Shown one piece after another: positions 33,950 to 42,557 of a stretch of 64,000 nt of DNA. The notes beneath the pieces are model-generated. The model had not been told where the DNA came from. It did no database searches and worked only from the letters and a program-made list of their open reading frames with translations. The translations under genes and the position numbers were made by a program. Origin of the DNA: Terribacillus saccharophilus. GTDB lineage: Bacteria; Bacillota; Bacilli; Bacillales; Amphibacillaceae. Every line of letters starts with the position of its first letter. Position 1 is the first letter of the stretch. Location of the stretch: the NCBI RefSeq assembly GCF_002272075.1, contig NZ_NPBJ01000037.1, positions 1-64,000 on the forward strand, read 5' to 3'.

Positions 33950-34373
33950 CCAATGTGCTCCGCCACACAGATGCAGGGAGTTGGTTTCCACGCAACGTAT
34001 TGATAAGTGGATAAGGCTGCAGATCCAGCTCTTCTAATTCTTCTGTGGTTGCCCAAAAGAACCGCAAATGCGGCTCCTGGCTCTCGATCTGCTCCTCATC
34101 AATCACCGCTTCAAACACATGCGTCAATTCAAAGTGCATAGTATCTTCATGCTGCCAGCTATGTTCGAAGTCACCGAGGAAGCTAGTAATCTTCCCCTTT
34201 ACGCCAAGCTCCTCCTGCAGTTCACGCAGCAAGGCAGTTTCAGCACCTTCTCCAATTTCCACATGACCGCCAGGCAAGAAGCTGTTTTGCCACCCTTCAG
34301 CCTTGGCAAGCAGGAAGCTGTCTCCTTTTCGGATCACAGCACGGGCAAGGCGGTGAAATTGTTTCTTTTTCAT
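33939..34373 (-). CDS. Nudix hydrolase
   Basis: 144 residues with a complete Nudix box: GGHVEIGEGAETALL then RELQEELGV, providing the metal-binding Glu residues. It would hydrolyse a nucleoside diphosphate linked to some moiety; the substrate is not predictable. It lies 15 bp downstream of the Eis-like acetyltransferase gene on the same strand, so the two are probably co-transcribed. Confidence 0.87.
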   Translation of the reverse strand: MKKKQFHRLARAVIRKGDSFLLAKAEGWQNSFLPGGHVEIGEGAETALLRELQEELGVKGKITSFLGDFEHSWQHEDTMHFELTHVFEAVIDEEQIESQEPHLRFFWATTEELEELDLQPYPLINTLRGNQLPASVWRSTLETN

Positions 34374-34388
34374 ATATTGTTAATCTCC

Positions 34389-35540
34389 TTAGAAGAAATC
34401 ATAAATGTACGGTTTCCGCCTCGGGATACTCAGCTCGAATTTCCGGATCATTTCCTCTGGTCCCTCTATCAACCCTGCTTGCCAAAGGACAAGCGGTCTT
34501 TTGTAACCAAACGCAATGGCAGAAAGCATGTTGATAGATAGCTTGATGCCTTTTGCTTCTGATGACATCTCTGTATTTGCATCTTTAAGAGTGAAAGTAT
34601 CGTTATTTTCCTGAATGATTGGATCCTCCACATGCAGCACAACACCCGCAGGACTTCCCTGCCAATCGTATTTCTCAAAGAAAGCAGGCACATCTAAAAT
34701 ACGAGCCATAAAGTACGGATAATGCTTCACCTCAAGCTGCGGATCCGGCAGCATGAAGATGAGTGGATCATGCTGCGGAAGATCCAGTGTCACTTCTTCG
34801 AACATGGAATCATGCTGAGCAAGAAAATTCCACAGACCAATGCGGGCCTCAGCATTCAGCGCAATAAATTGCGAAACATCTAGCTTGTCACGTGAAGAAA
34901 TCTCATAAATGATATACCCTTGCGCCTTGCCGTCAGAATCACGATAAAGGGCAATGAAGTCATGGTCTCGGTATACCCGATACTTCCACCAAAAATCCTC
35001 CCGCGCAAGCATGCCGCTGTATGTAGCTGCATAAGCAGTGTAGATATCTTCAATCTCTTGCGTATGTTCTTCTTTCTTCATACGCTCAACTGTTCCGTCC
35101 ACCGGAGCCAAACGATTAAGGTCCTTCTTCTTCAATGTATAAATCGTACGGTCCGTGAATAACTCATACCCAAAGCGGCGATAGAAATCGACATAGAACG
35201 GATGCAGCATGGAAACAGGCATCCCTTGATCGCGCATGTGATAAAGCGTATCAGTCAAAAGTCGCTTGATATAGCCATTCCGGCGATATTCCGGATAAGT
35301 TGCCACTCCGGCGATCCCGCCCATCAGCATTGTCTGTTCACCGAGTCTGATGCTAAGCGGCAGCAGCTGCAGCTTTGCAGCCAGCTTTCCATTTTCCTTG
35401 ATACCATAAAGCTGCTGGTGCTGATCCATCTGCTCCAGCCTTGCGTCTCGCTTATCTTCCGGTATGCGGTATCGGAAAGCATACTCCGACATCTGCATCG
35501 CCGCTTCCAAATCCTGCTTCTGTAACCGTTCTGTCTGCAT
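34389..35540 (-). CDS. Eis-like GNAT acetyltransferase
   Basis: 383 residues with the Eis architecture: an N-terminal GNAT domain (GGIAGVATYPEYRRNGYIKRLL, acetyl-CoA motif R-x-x-G), a second degenerate GNAT-like domain and a C-terminal SCP2-like domain ending SIPRRKPYIYDFF. The C-terminal carboxylate and the conserved Tyr are catalytic in Eis, and the terminal Phe fits that. Eis enzymes acetylate aminoglycosides or lysines of proteins. ATG 35540 follows GAGGAGGGATCAGG; an upstream in-frame extension to 35603 is not translated by any visible site. Confidence 0.85.
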   Translation of the reverse strand: MQTERLQKQDLEAAMQMSEYAFRYRIPEDKRDARLEQMDQHQQLYGIKENGKLAAKLQLLPLSIRLGEQTMLMGGIAGVATYPEYRRNGYIKRLLTDTLYHMRDQGMPVSMLHPFYVDFYRRFGYELFTDRTIYTLKKKDLNRLAPVDGTVERMKKEEHTQEIEDIYTAYAATYSGMLAREDFWWKYRVYRDHDFIALYRDSDGKAQGYIIYEISSRDKLDVSQFIALNAEARIGLWNFLAQHDSMFEEVTLDLPQHDPLIFMLPDPQLEVKHYPYFMARILDVPAFFEKYDWQGSPAGVVLHVEDPIIQENNDTFTLKDANTEMSSEAKGIKLSINMLSAIAFGYKRPLVLWQAGLIEGPEEMIRKFELSIPRRKPYIYDFF

Positions 35541-35599
35541 CCTGATCCCTCCTCTAATTTTCCCTTTTACTATAGCATAGACATGCACAAACCTTAGCA

Positions 35600-36490
35600 T
35601 CAACCCGCACTCTTTTTAGATGAATGCTGTTCTTTCTTTTTATTAGAAGTAAGAAGAAAAATCGAAAGCAGCATAACACTTGCCCCTGCAATTTTTTGCC
35701 AAGTAATCTCAACTGGAAAGAATGGAAAAGAGATAACAGCGAGCAGTATTGGACTAAATGCGCGTATAGTATTAGCAATTGAAAATCTCAGGTATTTCAA
35801 TGCTTCATATAAGAACAGTGTTCCGACGAAACCTGTCAGTAAAGAAGATAATGCAATCAATCCTATTCCTGAAAGCGACAAAGCCCCTTCCCAAAGCTGC
35901 CCTGTAACGATTGCATAGAGCGTCACAAAAACTAGTGCGATACAGTTATTGGTGAACAAGATAGAATTGGAATCCTTATCTGTCGCCATAGTCCTTTTAA
36001 TATAGATATTGGAGAGAGCAAAGAAGAATGTCTGGAAGAGTGCACATATGCTGCCTATCAGACTCGCACCGTATACGTTCGCTGTATCAATGAATAGAAA
36101 GATGCCCAACATGGCTGCCATAATAAAGAATGTCTCTTTTCTGGTCAATCGCTCTTTCAGAATAAGCAAAGACAGTAAAATTGCGAATACCGTATAGAAG
36201 CGGCCAATAAATCCAATCTCAACGGGAGATAACAAACTGGTGCTAATGTAAAGGAGAATAACACCGAATGAATTCAACACCCCTAGCAAAATCATCTCTT
36301 TGTCTGCATAGAATGAAACTTTTTTACCTTGGATGTACCCAAATAGATAGCTTGCTAGTAAAATAACCAGAACATTAATGATTGCAGCTTGCGCCGGACT
36401 TATCTCCAGCACACCAAACTTAGCTAGCAAAGGCCCAATCGCCATCATAAGGATAGAAATAAGGTTATAGATATGTCCTTTTTTCTCCAT
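35600..36490 (-). CDS. EamA/DMT family transporter
   Basis: 296 residues, ten predicted helices in two EamA repeats (about 5-140 and 145-285). The repeats end with FAILLSLLILKERLTRKE and AVISFPFFPVEITWQKIAGA, the usual ERL-type loop ends. This is a drug/metabolite transporter family member of unknown substrate. A lysine-rich tail follows. ATG 36490 is preceded by GGGAGAGGTAT. It lies 59 bp upstream of the Eis-like gene. Confidence 0.85.
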   Translation of the reverse strand: MEKKGHIYNLISILMMAIGPLLAKFGVLEISPAQAAIINVLVILLASYLFGYIQGKKVSFYADKEMILLGVLNSFGVILLYISTSLLSPVEIGFIGRFYTVFAILLSLLILKERLTRKETFFIMAAMLGIFLFIDTANVYGASLIGSICALFQTFFFALSNIYIKRTMATDKDSNSILFTNNCIALVFVTLYAIVTGQLWEGALSLSGIGLIALSSLLTGFVGTLFLYEALKYLRFSIANTIRAFSPILLAVISFPFFPVEITWQKIAGASVMLLSIFLLTSNKKKEQHSSKKSAG

Positions 36491-36641
36491 ATACCTCTCC
36501 CTTCTTTCTAGTTCTTAAACAGGATAACATTTCCATATAAATCAATGTACATAACAATGATAATTTCAGTTCCTCCAACAGCATAAAGCTGTCAATGAGA
36601 TATACGAGTTATGGGATATACCTACTCAAATCCTACTATCA

Positions 36642-37042
36642 TTACTGCGAATCCTTTTCCGTAAACTGGATACGACATCCACCCTTTGTATGTTTACCTT
36701 CAATTCTGACTGAGTAACGCCGGTTATGTGTCTGAGCTGTAATAGACCCTTGTGTGTTTTCAGTAAATACTTCTTGCCAGAGCAACTGTTTACGATCACG
36801 CCATTCCAATATCAGTTCTCCTTCATCGACCTCCACATCATAAGAGAGTGTCATCGTCCGGCCTTGACTAAATTTAAAATAATAGTAATCGAAACCATTA
36901 AATTTCTTATAAGTGAGAGTTAACTCATGATTGGATTGCTTATATTTGTACCATTCTTACTTACTATCTTAATTACTCTAAATTTGATCAGCACCGCGAA
37001 AATTAAAACGATTATGATAAAGCCGATAACGTCTGAGAACAC
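36642..37042 (-). pseudogene. Frameshifted small membrane-anchored protein
   Basis: From GTG 37042 (AGGAAGGA 9 nt upstream) one frame gives a single membrane helix (VIGFIIIVLIFAVLIKF) then RVIKIVSKNG and soon a stop. The continuing protein (WYKYKQSNHELTLTYKKF, DYYYFKFSQGRTMTLSYD, ending at 36642) is in the -1 frame relative to it and has no start codon before Met at 36854. The two halves fit one 130-residue membrane-anchored protein broken by a single-base indel near 36955. A sequencing error or a restart at 36854 (70 residues) are alternatives. Confidence 0.55.
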
Positions 37043-37111
37043 ATCAATCAATCCTTCCTGCGCTCGAGGTTTCTACATCCATACAATCACTTCCCCAAAT
37101 AACTGTCAACG

Positions 37112-37139
37112 CAAAAAAAGAGCGCCATCTCGGCGCTCT
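37112..37139 (-). terminator. Terminator of the first aldo/keto reductase gene
   Basis: AGAGCGCC (37119-37126) pairs with GGCGCTCT (37132-37139); the minus transcript ends in seven U. Confidence 0.88.
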
Positions 37140-37150
37140 CCCTGTCTTAC

Positions 37151-37975
37151 TTATCGTTTGTTCATCTCGTTTGGATGTGCACCTTTACGGCGGTTTGCAT
37201 CCAATTTATTGATCGCATCCATATCTTCTGCAGATAGCTCGAAGTCGAATACTTGGAAGTTCTCTTCGATACGGGATGGTGTGACAGATTTCGGAATGAC
37301 AATTGTGTCATTCTGAAGGTGCCAGCGAAGCACAACTTGTGCAGCTGTTTTACCAAGCTTTTCAGCAATTGCTGTCACGACTTCATCCTTCAAAACATCG
37401 CCGCCCTGATCAAGCGGACTCCATGCTTCTACAAAGATGTCATGCTTTTTGCAGAAGTCTTTTAATTCGTTTTGTGCCAAGTACGGGTGGCACTCCACTT
37501 GGTTCAAGACTGGAACGATTTCTGTTTCTTTCAACAGGCGTTCCAAATGCTCGATTTCAAAATTACATACGCCGATTGCTTTCACGCGGCCGTCTTTGTA
37601 TAGCTTCTCTAATGCTTTAAACGTATCCACGTACTCATCATATTGTGGTGTCGGCCAGTGGATTAGATAAAGATCCACATACTCAAGACCAAGACGCTCA
37701 AGGCTTGCTTCGAAAGCTGCAATTGTATTGTCGAATCCTTGATCAGAATTCCAAACTTTTGTTGTGATGAACAGATCTTCTCTGTTTACGTTTGCTTCCT
37801 TGATCGCTTTGCCAACGCCTGCTTCATTTTTGTAAATCATTGCTGTGTCGATGCTTGTATAACCAACTTCAAGTGCTTTCGCTACTGCTGCAGTTGCTTC
37901 TTCATCTCCAACCTGCCAGACTCCAAAGCCAAGCTGTGGCATTTTCACGCCATTGTTCAGTGTTACATAGTTCAT
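37151..37975 (-). CDS. Aldo/keto reductase (YvgN/YtbE type)
   Basis: 274 residues, a TIM-barrel NADPH reductase. The catalytic tetrad is visible: Asp in SIDTAMIYKNE with its Tyr, Lys in ITTKVW, and His in LIHWPTP. The NADPH-binding VIPKSVTPSRIEEN is near the end. This subgroup (B. subtilis YvgN, YtbE) reduces methylglyoxal and other aldehydes. It has its own promoter (38009-38037) and terminator. Confidence 0.92.
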   Translation of the reverse strand: MNYVTLNNGVKMPQLGFGVWQVGDEEATAAVAKALEVGYTSIDTAMIYKNEAGVGKAIKEANVNREDLFITTKVWNSDQGFDNTIAAFEASLERLGLEYVDLYLIHWPTPQYDEYVDTFKALEKLYKDGRVKAIGVCNFEIEHLERLLKETEIVPVLNQVECHPYLAQNELKDFCKKHDIFVEAWSPLDQGGDVLKDEVVTAIAEKLGKTAAQVVLRWHLQNDTIVIPKSVTPSRIEENFQVFDFELSAEDMDAINKLDANRRKGAHPNEMNKR

Positions 37976-38008
37976 TTAAAAGCACTCCTTTAGCGGTTTT
38001 TCTCGTTT

Positions 38009-38037
38009 AGTATAGCGTTGCCTGCATAGACTGTCAT
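38009..38037 (-). promoter_or_regulatory. Promoter of the first aldo/keto reductase gene
   Basis: On the minus strand ATGACA (38037-38032), 17-nt spacer, TATACT (38014-38009), about 30 nt before the AAAGGAG site of the gene at 37975. Confidence 0.65.
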
Positions 38038-38054
38038 GTAAAATGCCTATGCAT

Positions 38055-38900
38055 TCACACGACCTCCAACGGTACTTTCGACGTCGGCGGCGGGAATTCC
38101 TTGTCTAATTTTGCAAGATCTTCTTTATTTAATACGAGATTGGCAGCTTCCGCATTTTCTACCACATGAGCAGCCTGTCCAGCTTTTGGAATACTAAGCA
38201 CATGTCCTGACTGAATCGTCCATGCTAAAGCAATCTGAGAAACGGATACTTCGTATGCTTTTGCCAGTTCACGGACTGTATCATTATGCAGAATTTCCTT
38301 CCGATCTCCTTGAGCTAATGGACAATACGCCATAATCGGTATACCTTTTTCCTTCTGCCACGGAATCAGATCATATTCAATTCCTCTCGCAGTAAGATTA
38401 TAGAGTACTTGATTGACCGCACAATTCTTCCCGTTCTCTACATTCCATAACTCTTCCATATCATCAGTATCGAAATTCGATACACCCCAGCGCTTAATCT
38501 TTCCTTCTTCTTTCAACTGCTCAAAAGCAGCCACTGTCTCTGAGAGCGGTACTGCTCCTCGCCAGTGAAGCAAATATAGGTCCAGATAGTCAGTTCCTAA
38601 TCGCTCCAAGGAACGGTTACAGGCTGCTAGCACATCATCGAACGCTGCATTGGAGGGCAGCACCTTTGAAACAAGGAATACTTTTTCCCTTCGATTTGCA
38701 ATCGCCTCTTGTACGAGCCGTTCGGAGCGGCCATCACCATACATCTCGGCTGTATCAATCACCTGCAATTCCTGATCAAGTCCCGTGCGCAAGGCCTGAA
38801 TCTCATCATGACGTCTCGATTCGTTTTCCCCCATATACCAAGTTCCTTGTCCGATCGTCGCTAGTTCAGTTCCATCCGGTAGGGTAATTGTTTTCATCAT
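38055..38900 (-). CDS. Aldo/keto reductase (second)
   Basis: 281 residues of a different subgroup from its neighbour: GQGTWYMGENESRRHDEIQAL, VIDTAEMYGDG (Asp/Tyr), LVSKVLP (Lys), LLHWRG (His), then AWTIQSGHVLSIPKAG. The MGEN insertion after the first strand is typical of the YeaE-like branch that reduces methylglyoxal. Of several ATGs, 38900 or 38897 is correctly spaced from AAGGAGGAG. It lies between AKR1 and a perfect palindrome, divergent from the LytTR gene. Confidence 0.88.
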   Translation of the reverse strand: MMKTITLPDGTELATIGQGTWYMGENESRRHDEIQALRTGLDQELQVIDTAEMYGDGRSERLVQEAIANRREKVFLVSKVLPSNAAFDDVLAACNRSLERLGTDYLDLYLLHWRGAVPLSETVAAFEQLKEEGKIKRWGVSNFDTDDMEELWNVENGKNCAVNQVLYNLTARGIEYDLIPWQKEKGIPIMAYCPLAQGDRKEILHNDTVRELAKAYEVSVSQIALAWTIQSGHVLSIPKAGQAAHVVENAEAANLVLNKEDLAKLDKEFPPPTSKVPLEVV

Positions 38901-38944
38901 ATTCTCCTCCTTCATCACTTACTTTTTCCCGGTCAGCAATCTTT

Positions 38945-38958
38945 ATCAAACGTTTGAT
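38945..38958. promoter_or_regulatory. Perfect 14-bp palindrome between divergent genes
   Basis: ATCAAACGTTTGAT is a perfect inverted repeat 45 bp upstream of the second aldo/keto reductase and 118 bp before the LytTR gene. It has the size of a TetR/MarR/HxlR-type operator. Its regulator is not evident in the window. Confidence 0.55.
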
Positions 38959-39075
38959 CAATACATAGATGGCAGCTTAACTGCTCTTATTGGCAGGATA
39001 CACCATCTGCTATTGTTTTTCCTCTGCTGACCGTTACACTGGAAATAACAACAAGTAAAAGACAGGAGGCGTGCT

Positions 39076-39528
39076 ATGAAAATCACAATTCAGGAGGACG
39101 ATAATTGCCAGGAAACCGAAGTGCAAATCACCTGCCGTCAAACAGACTCCAGCATTCTGGAACTCGTCAAAATCCTCTCAGCCTCTAACAAAGAAAGATT
39201 GTCTGGTGAGAGGAATGGAGAATTGCATCTTCTGCAGCCAGACTCTATCTACTATATCGAGTCAGTGGATAATACTGTATTTCTCTATGATAAGAGCGCT
39301 GTATACCAATCCTCATTAAAGCTGTATCAAATTGAGGAGTCGCATTTCAGTCCCGATCTAATACGTATATCTAAATCTGTTATCCTCAATCTTTCAAAGG
39401 TGGAAAAACTAAAGCCCGCTCTAGGCCGGAAACTTACAGCCACCCTCACAAACGGAGAAAAATTAATAATTTCCAGGCAGTACGTACCGCAGCTAAAACA
39501 CAAGCTCGGAATAGGAAAGGAGGAGTAA
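39076..39528 (+). CDS. LytTR domain DNA-binding regulator
   Basis: 150 residues. A short N-terminal beta/alpha part precedes a LytTR domain (about 50-145) with LQPDSIYYIESVDNTVFLYD and FIRI-type segment LIRISKSVILNLSKVEKL. There is no receiver domain, so it is not a classical response regulator. This stand-alone LytTR plus DUF3021 pair is a known autonomous regulatory module in Firmicutes, in which the membrane protein is thought to restrain the LytTR protein. It is first in a four-gene operon with an ABC exporter. Confidence 0.88.
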   Translation: MKITIQEDDNCQETEVQITCRQTDSSILELVKILSASNKERLSGERNGELHLLQPDSIYYIESVDNTVFLYDKSAVYQSSLKLYQIEESHFSPDLIRISKSVILNLSKVEKLKPALGRKLTATLTNGEKLIISRQYVPQLKHKLGIGKEE

Positions 39529-39972
39529 ATGATGAAGACTTTCGTAAGTTTCATCCAATCATGGGGCATCATGTTTATGTTCTCTATTTTGGCAACAAGC
39601 ATATACATTTATGCCTTCATCGGAAATAACACAATGGATATTGCCCTTGTACCTCAAAATCTACTTATTACTTTTGTGCTGACTTGGATACAGATTTTGA
39701 TTCTGGGTCGAGCAAATGAATCTAACATCCTTACCCGCTCACTTCTGTTCCTCCTTGTTGTCTTGGGTACTTTCACAGGTTCCGCTGCCCTGTTCGGCTG
39801 GTTTGATACAGGTAACTGGAAGCTGCTCGCGTTATTATTTGCTCTTGTTATCTTCATTTATATCGTCCTTTGGGCTATCTATCGCCTTATTCATAGTGTT
39901 GAAGCAAAGCAATTGAATGAAGAACTAGCTAATTATAAAAGGAAGAAGGCTGGAGCGAATGAAAATCATTGA
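39529..39972 (+). CDS. DUF3021 membrane protein
   Basis: 147 residues with four membrane helices and a lysine-rich cytosolic tail, matching DUF3021 (IYAFIGNNTMDIALVPQ, GWFDTGNWKLLALLFALV). The start ATG (39529, or the next codon) abuts the LytTR stop, with AAGGAGGAG in the end of that gene. It is the membrane partner of the LytTR protein and may sense an envelope signal or antagonise the regulator. It overlaps the ABC ATPase gene by 14 nt. Confidence 0.85.
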   Translation: MMKTFVSFIQSWGIMFMFSILATSIYIYAFIGNNTMDIALVPQNLLITFVLTWIQILILGRANESNILTRSLLFLLVVLGTFTGSAALFGWFDTGNWKLLALLFALVIFIYIVLWAIYRLIHSVEAKQLNEELANYKRKKAGANENH

Positions 39973-40897
39973 AATTAATAATCTAACGAAAAGCTATGGG
40001 AAGTCCGTTGCGGTGGATGACATATCCTTCGATGTGGAGAAAGGGCATCTATTCGCATTTTTAGGTGTAAATGGTGCGGGAAAATCGACAACCATCCATA
40101 TGATTGCAACCCGCTTGCAGCAGTCTAATGGTTCTATCTTCGTCGATGGCTTCCAAGCGGGCAAGGATGACGCAGAAATTCGCAAGCGGATTGGTTTGGT
40201 TTTTCAAGATAATGTCCTCGATGATGTTCTTACCGTAAAGGAGAATCTCGACATGTGGGGGCGATTCTATGGTATGTCAAAAACTGATACTCAGAAAAGT
40301 ATCTCCTGGGTAACCGATACCTTGCTGCTGGAACCAATCCTAAAAAAACAATTCCGGCATCTGTCAGGCGGCCAGAAACGACGTGCAGAGATAGCCCGGG
40401 CACTGCTGCACCGGCCAGCCATTTTATTTTTAGATGAACCGACGACGGGTCTCGATCCCCAAACAAGAGTCGATGTATGGAAAACAATTGCAAGTCTGCA
40501 GCAGCAGCTCCAAATGACTGTGTTTTTGACGACGCATTACATGGAGGAAGCAGCTGAAGCAGATCAAATTGTTGTCATTGATAAGGGCAGAATCAAAGCA
40601 CAAGGAACACCAGCAGAGTTGAAACGGCTTTACGCTTCAGATACATTGCGCTTACAAGTTAACGATAACGATTTTACAGCAACGTATTTAGATGAACATC
40701 GTTACAGCTATAACCTTAAGAACGGCTTATTCCAAATTTCTGTCTCAAATAGTTTGCATGCGTACCATATCCTCCGGCATTTAGAGGACAGTATCACCGA
40801 TTTCGAATTAATCAAAGGCAGTCTGGACGATGTGTTCATTAACTTAGTAAAGGAGAATACACATGCACACAATCTGGCAGCTGACAAAGCGCTCTAA
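39959..40897 (+). CDS. ABC transporter ATP-binding protein (DrrA-type)
   Basis: 312 residues with Walker A GVNGAGKST, Q-loop VFQDNVLDD, signature LSGGQKRRAEIARAL, Walker B ILFLDEPTTGLDP and switch His in TTHYMEEA. A C-terminal extension of about 80 residues is typical of DrrA/CcmA-type exporters. Translationally coupled by overlap with both neighbours. With the ABC-2 permease it forms a dimeric exporter, probably for a drug or antimicrobial peptide and controlled by the LytTR protein. Confidence 0.92.
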   Translation: MKIIEINNLTKSYGKSVAVDDISFDVEKGHLFAFLGVNGAGKSTTIHMIATRLQQSNGSIFVDGFQAGKDDAEIRKRIGLVFQDNVLDDVLTVKENLDMWGRFYGMSKTDTQKSISWVTDTLLLEPILKKQFRHLSGGQKRRAEIARALLHRPAILFLDEPTTGLDPQTRVDVWKTIASLQQQLQMTVFLTTHYMEEAAEADQIVVIDKGRIKAQGTPAELKRLYASDTLRLQVNDNDFTATYLDEHRYSYNLKNGLFQISVSNSLHAYHILRHLEDSITDFELIKGSLDDVFINLVKENTHAHNLAADKAL

Positions 40898-41735
40898 TCG
40901 ATTGTATTTTCGTGACAAGACTGCTGTCTTCATGTCTTTACTCACAACAGGTATCATTATTGTCCTTTATTTGCTTTTCTTGGCTGATGTGACGACTAAT
41001 TCGGCACAGCAAGCTGCACAGGGAGCAACCGGCATGAAAGAGCTGATGCAAAGCTGGCTTCTCGCCGGAATCATTGTAGTCATCTCTCTGACAGTCACAT
41101 TGGCTGTTTTAAGCACGATGATTGAAGACGCCGTCAGCAACCAGCTGCACGCTTTACTGATCACACCAATAACAAGAACCCAATTGGTTATAGGGTACCT
41201 ATTATCCGCTTGGCTGATCGCTGTACTATTTTCTGTCGGCGCCTTGCTCATTGCTCAAGGATATTTCTGGTTGAATGATAAACCTACTGTTACTTGGAAT
41301 GGCTTACTATCGGCTATCGGCTTAATCATGCTGATTACTTTTTCTTCTGCAGCCTTCCTTTTCGCCATCACAGTTCTAATACGTTCCAGAAAATCTTTTT
41401 CATCCATGGGTACTCTGGTCGGTACCTTATCCGGTTTTCTGCTTGGCATCTACATACCAATCGGACAGCTGCCGGCATTTGTACAGGAAATAACCAAGTT
41501 CTTTCCCCCGACTTATGGTGTCGCAGCACTGCGTGACGTTCTGATGCAGCCTGCAATTGAAACTACCTTTGCCGAAGCTCCCGCCTCGATTTTGGATGAA
41601 TTCAAAGAAACATTTGGCCTGCAAATCACTTTATTTGATGCAACCGCTCAGCTTCCCGTAATACTCGGTATTCTTCTGTTAACAGGGGTTATATTCCTAA
41701 GCATTGGTGTATGGATGCGATCTGTCCGGATGTAG
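40863..41735 (+). CDS. ABC-2 type permease
   Basis: 290 residues with six helices and the ABC-2 transporter pattern FRDKTAVFMSLLTTGIIIVL near the start and GTLVGTLSGFLLGIYIPIGQLP before helix 5. ATG 40863 has AAAGGAG upstream inside the ATPase gene, a 35-nt overlap. It is the membrane half of the exporter encoded with the ATPase; the operon ends here with a terminator about 70 bp downstream. Confidence 0.9.
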   Translation: MHTIWQLTKRSNRLYFRDKTAVFMSLLTTGIIIVLYLLFLADVTTNSAQQAAQGATGMKELMQSWLLAGIIVVISLTVTLAVLSTMIEDAVSNQLHALLITPITRTQLVIGYLLSAWLIAVLFSVGALLIAQGYFWLNDKPTVTWNGLLSAIGLIMLITFSSAAFLFAITVLIRSRKSFSSMGTLVGTLSGFLLGIYIPIGQLPAFVQEITKFFPPTYGVAALRDVLMQPAIETTFAEAPASILDEFKETFGLQITLFDATAQLPVILGILLLTGVIFLSIGVWMRSVRM

Positions 41736-41806
41736 AAGTATTTTTAGAATGGAGTTATATCATTCTTCAAATTGTTTACAACAAGGAATATAGTAGATAA
41801 AAAATG

Positions 41807-41848
41807 AAAAGCACCTTCATCCAAAGTCGATGAAGGTGCTTCTTTTTC
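41807..41848. terminator. Bidirectional terminator
   Basis: AAGCACCTTCATC (41809-41821) pairs with GATGAAGGTGCTT (41829-41841), T-rich on the right and A-rich on the left, so it serves the ABC operon (+) and the recombinase-like gene (-). Confidence 0.88.
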
Positions 41849-41888
41849 AGCTAAACAAACGATTGATCATAAACAAATGCTGACAAAT

Positions 41889-42410
41889 TTATTCTTGAAG
41901 ATACCTGTACAGCGTCGTTTTACTAATACCTGTTTCAATGGTTATGTCGGCTATCGAGTACTTCTTGCTTCGATACATATCGATAGCTTTTTGAACATTC
42001 CTATCTGGTTTACGCGGTCTTCCCCCCGCTCGGTTCTTTGCTTTTGCTTCGGAAAGTCCTGCCTTGGTCCTCTCTCCTACTACTTCTTTCCGGAATACAG
42101 CAATCTGCTCCAAATGCTGAAAAAACGAATCACCTCGCGTATCAACACTATCCTCGATTGATAACAGATCCGCCTGCTTCTCCTGCAGGTTACGACAAAT
42201 TTCGATTAGATGCTTTGTCGAATTTGCCAGGCTGTAAAGCTTACGTACAACTAGCACATCTCCCGGCTGAAGCTTCTCCAAAAGCTCCTCTAACAAAGGC
42301 TGACCCTGCACGTCGTCCTTCTCTTCTATCACGGTCTCGCAGTTCATCATTTCTGTTGGCTGACTGTCCCATTTCCCCTGTACGAATTCCCGTATATATC
42401 CAATCTTCAT
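41889..42410 (-). CDS. Serine recombinase-like protein lacking the catalytic serine
   Basis: 173 residues aligned over its length with Tn3/Hin-type resolvases: GYIR start, VLVVRKLYSLANS, IEDSVDTRGDSFFQHL, then ERTKAGLSEAKAKNRAGGRPRK and a C-terminal helix-turn-helix (SIADITIETGISKTTLYRYL). The nucleophile motif YxRVSxxxQ reads YIREFVQ, so Ser is lost. The catalytic Arg pair of KLDRLGRS is replaced by KLYSLANS. It should bind DNA but not recombine it. It is divergent from the SulP gene across 147 bp. Confidence 0.85.
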   Translation of the reverse strand: MKIGYIREFVQGKWDSQPTEMMNCETVIEEKDDVQGQPLLEELLEKLQPGDVLVVRKLYSLANSTKHLIEICRNLQEKQADLLSIEDSVDTRGDSFFQHLEQIAVFRKEVVGERTKAGLSEAKAKNRAGGRPRKPDRNVQKAIDMYRSKKYSIADITIETGISKTTLYRYLQE

Positions 42411-42432
42411 TTTATCTCACTCCAAACAAAGT

Positions 42433-42460
42433 ACCAAAAACGGTAGTTTTGGTTCCAAAA
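42433..42460. promoter_or_regulatory. Inverted repeats between the recombinase-like gene and sulP
   Basis: TTTTGG-TT-CCAAAA (42447-42460) overlaps ACCAAAA...TTTTGGT (42433-42439 with 42447-42453); a further CCAAAC is at 42422-42427. The repeated CCAAA half-sites look like an operator for the adjacent DNA-binding protein. Confidence 0.5.
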
Positions 42461-42502
42461 CTTGCTGAATCGTGTTACAGTAAGCTTATCAAAATTCGGA
42501 CC

Positions 42503-42525
42503 CGACTTCTATGAGACTTAGAAGT
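42503..42525 (+). promoter_or_regulatory. Hairpin in the sulP leader
   Basis: GACTTCTA pairs with TAGAAGTC (8 bp, loop TGAGACT) about 20 nt before the sulP ribosome site. No U tract follows, so it is not a terminator; it may affect mRNA stability or translation. Confidence 0.45.
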
Positions 42526-42557
42526 CAACAAGATAATAAAAATGAGGTGTAAGTAAA

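Noticed and set aside
38041..38054. AATGCATAGGCATT as a terminator after the second aldo/keto reductase
   Set aside because: Only 5 bp of stem and four T; too weak to call.
41889..42410. Evidence for a transposon or phage because of the resolvase-like gene
   Set aside because: No terminal repeats, transposase or integrase partner, or tRNA target are nearby, and the active site is lost.
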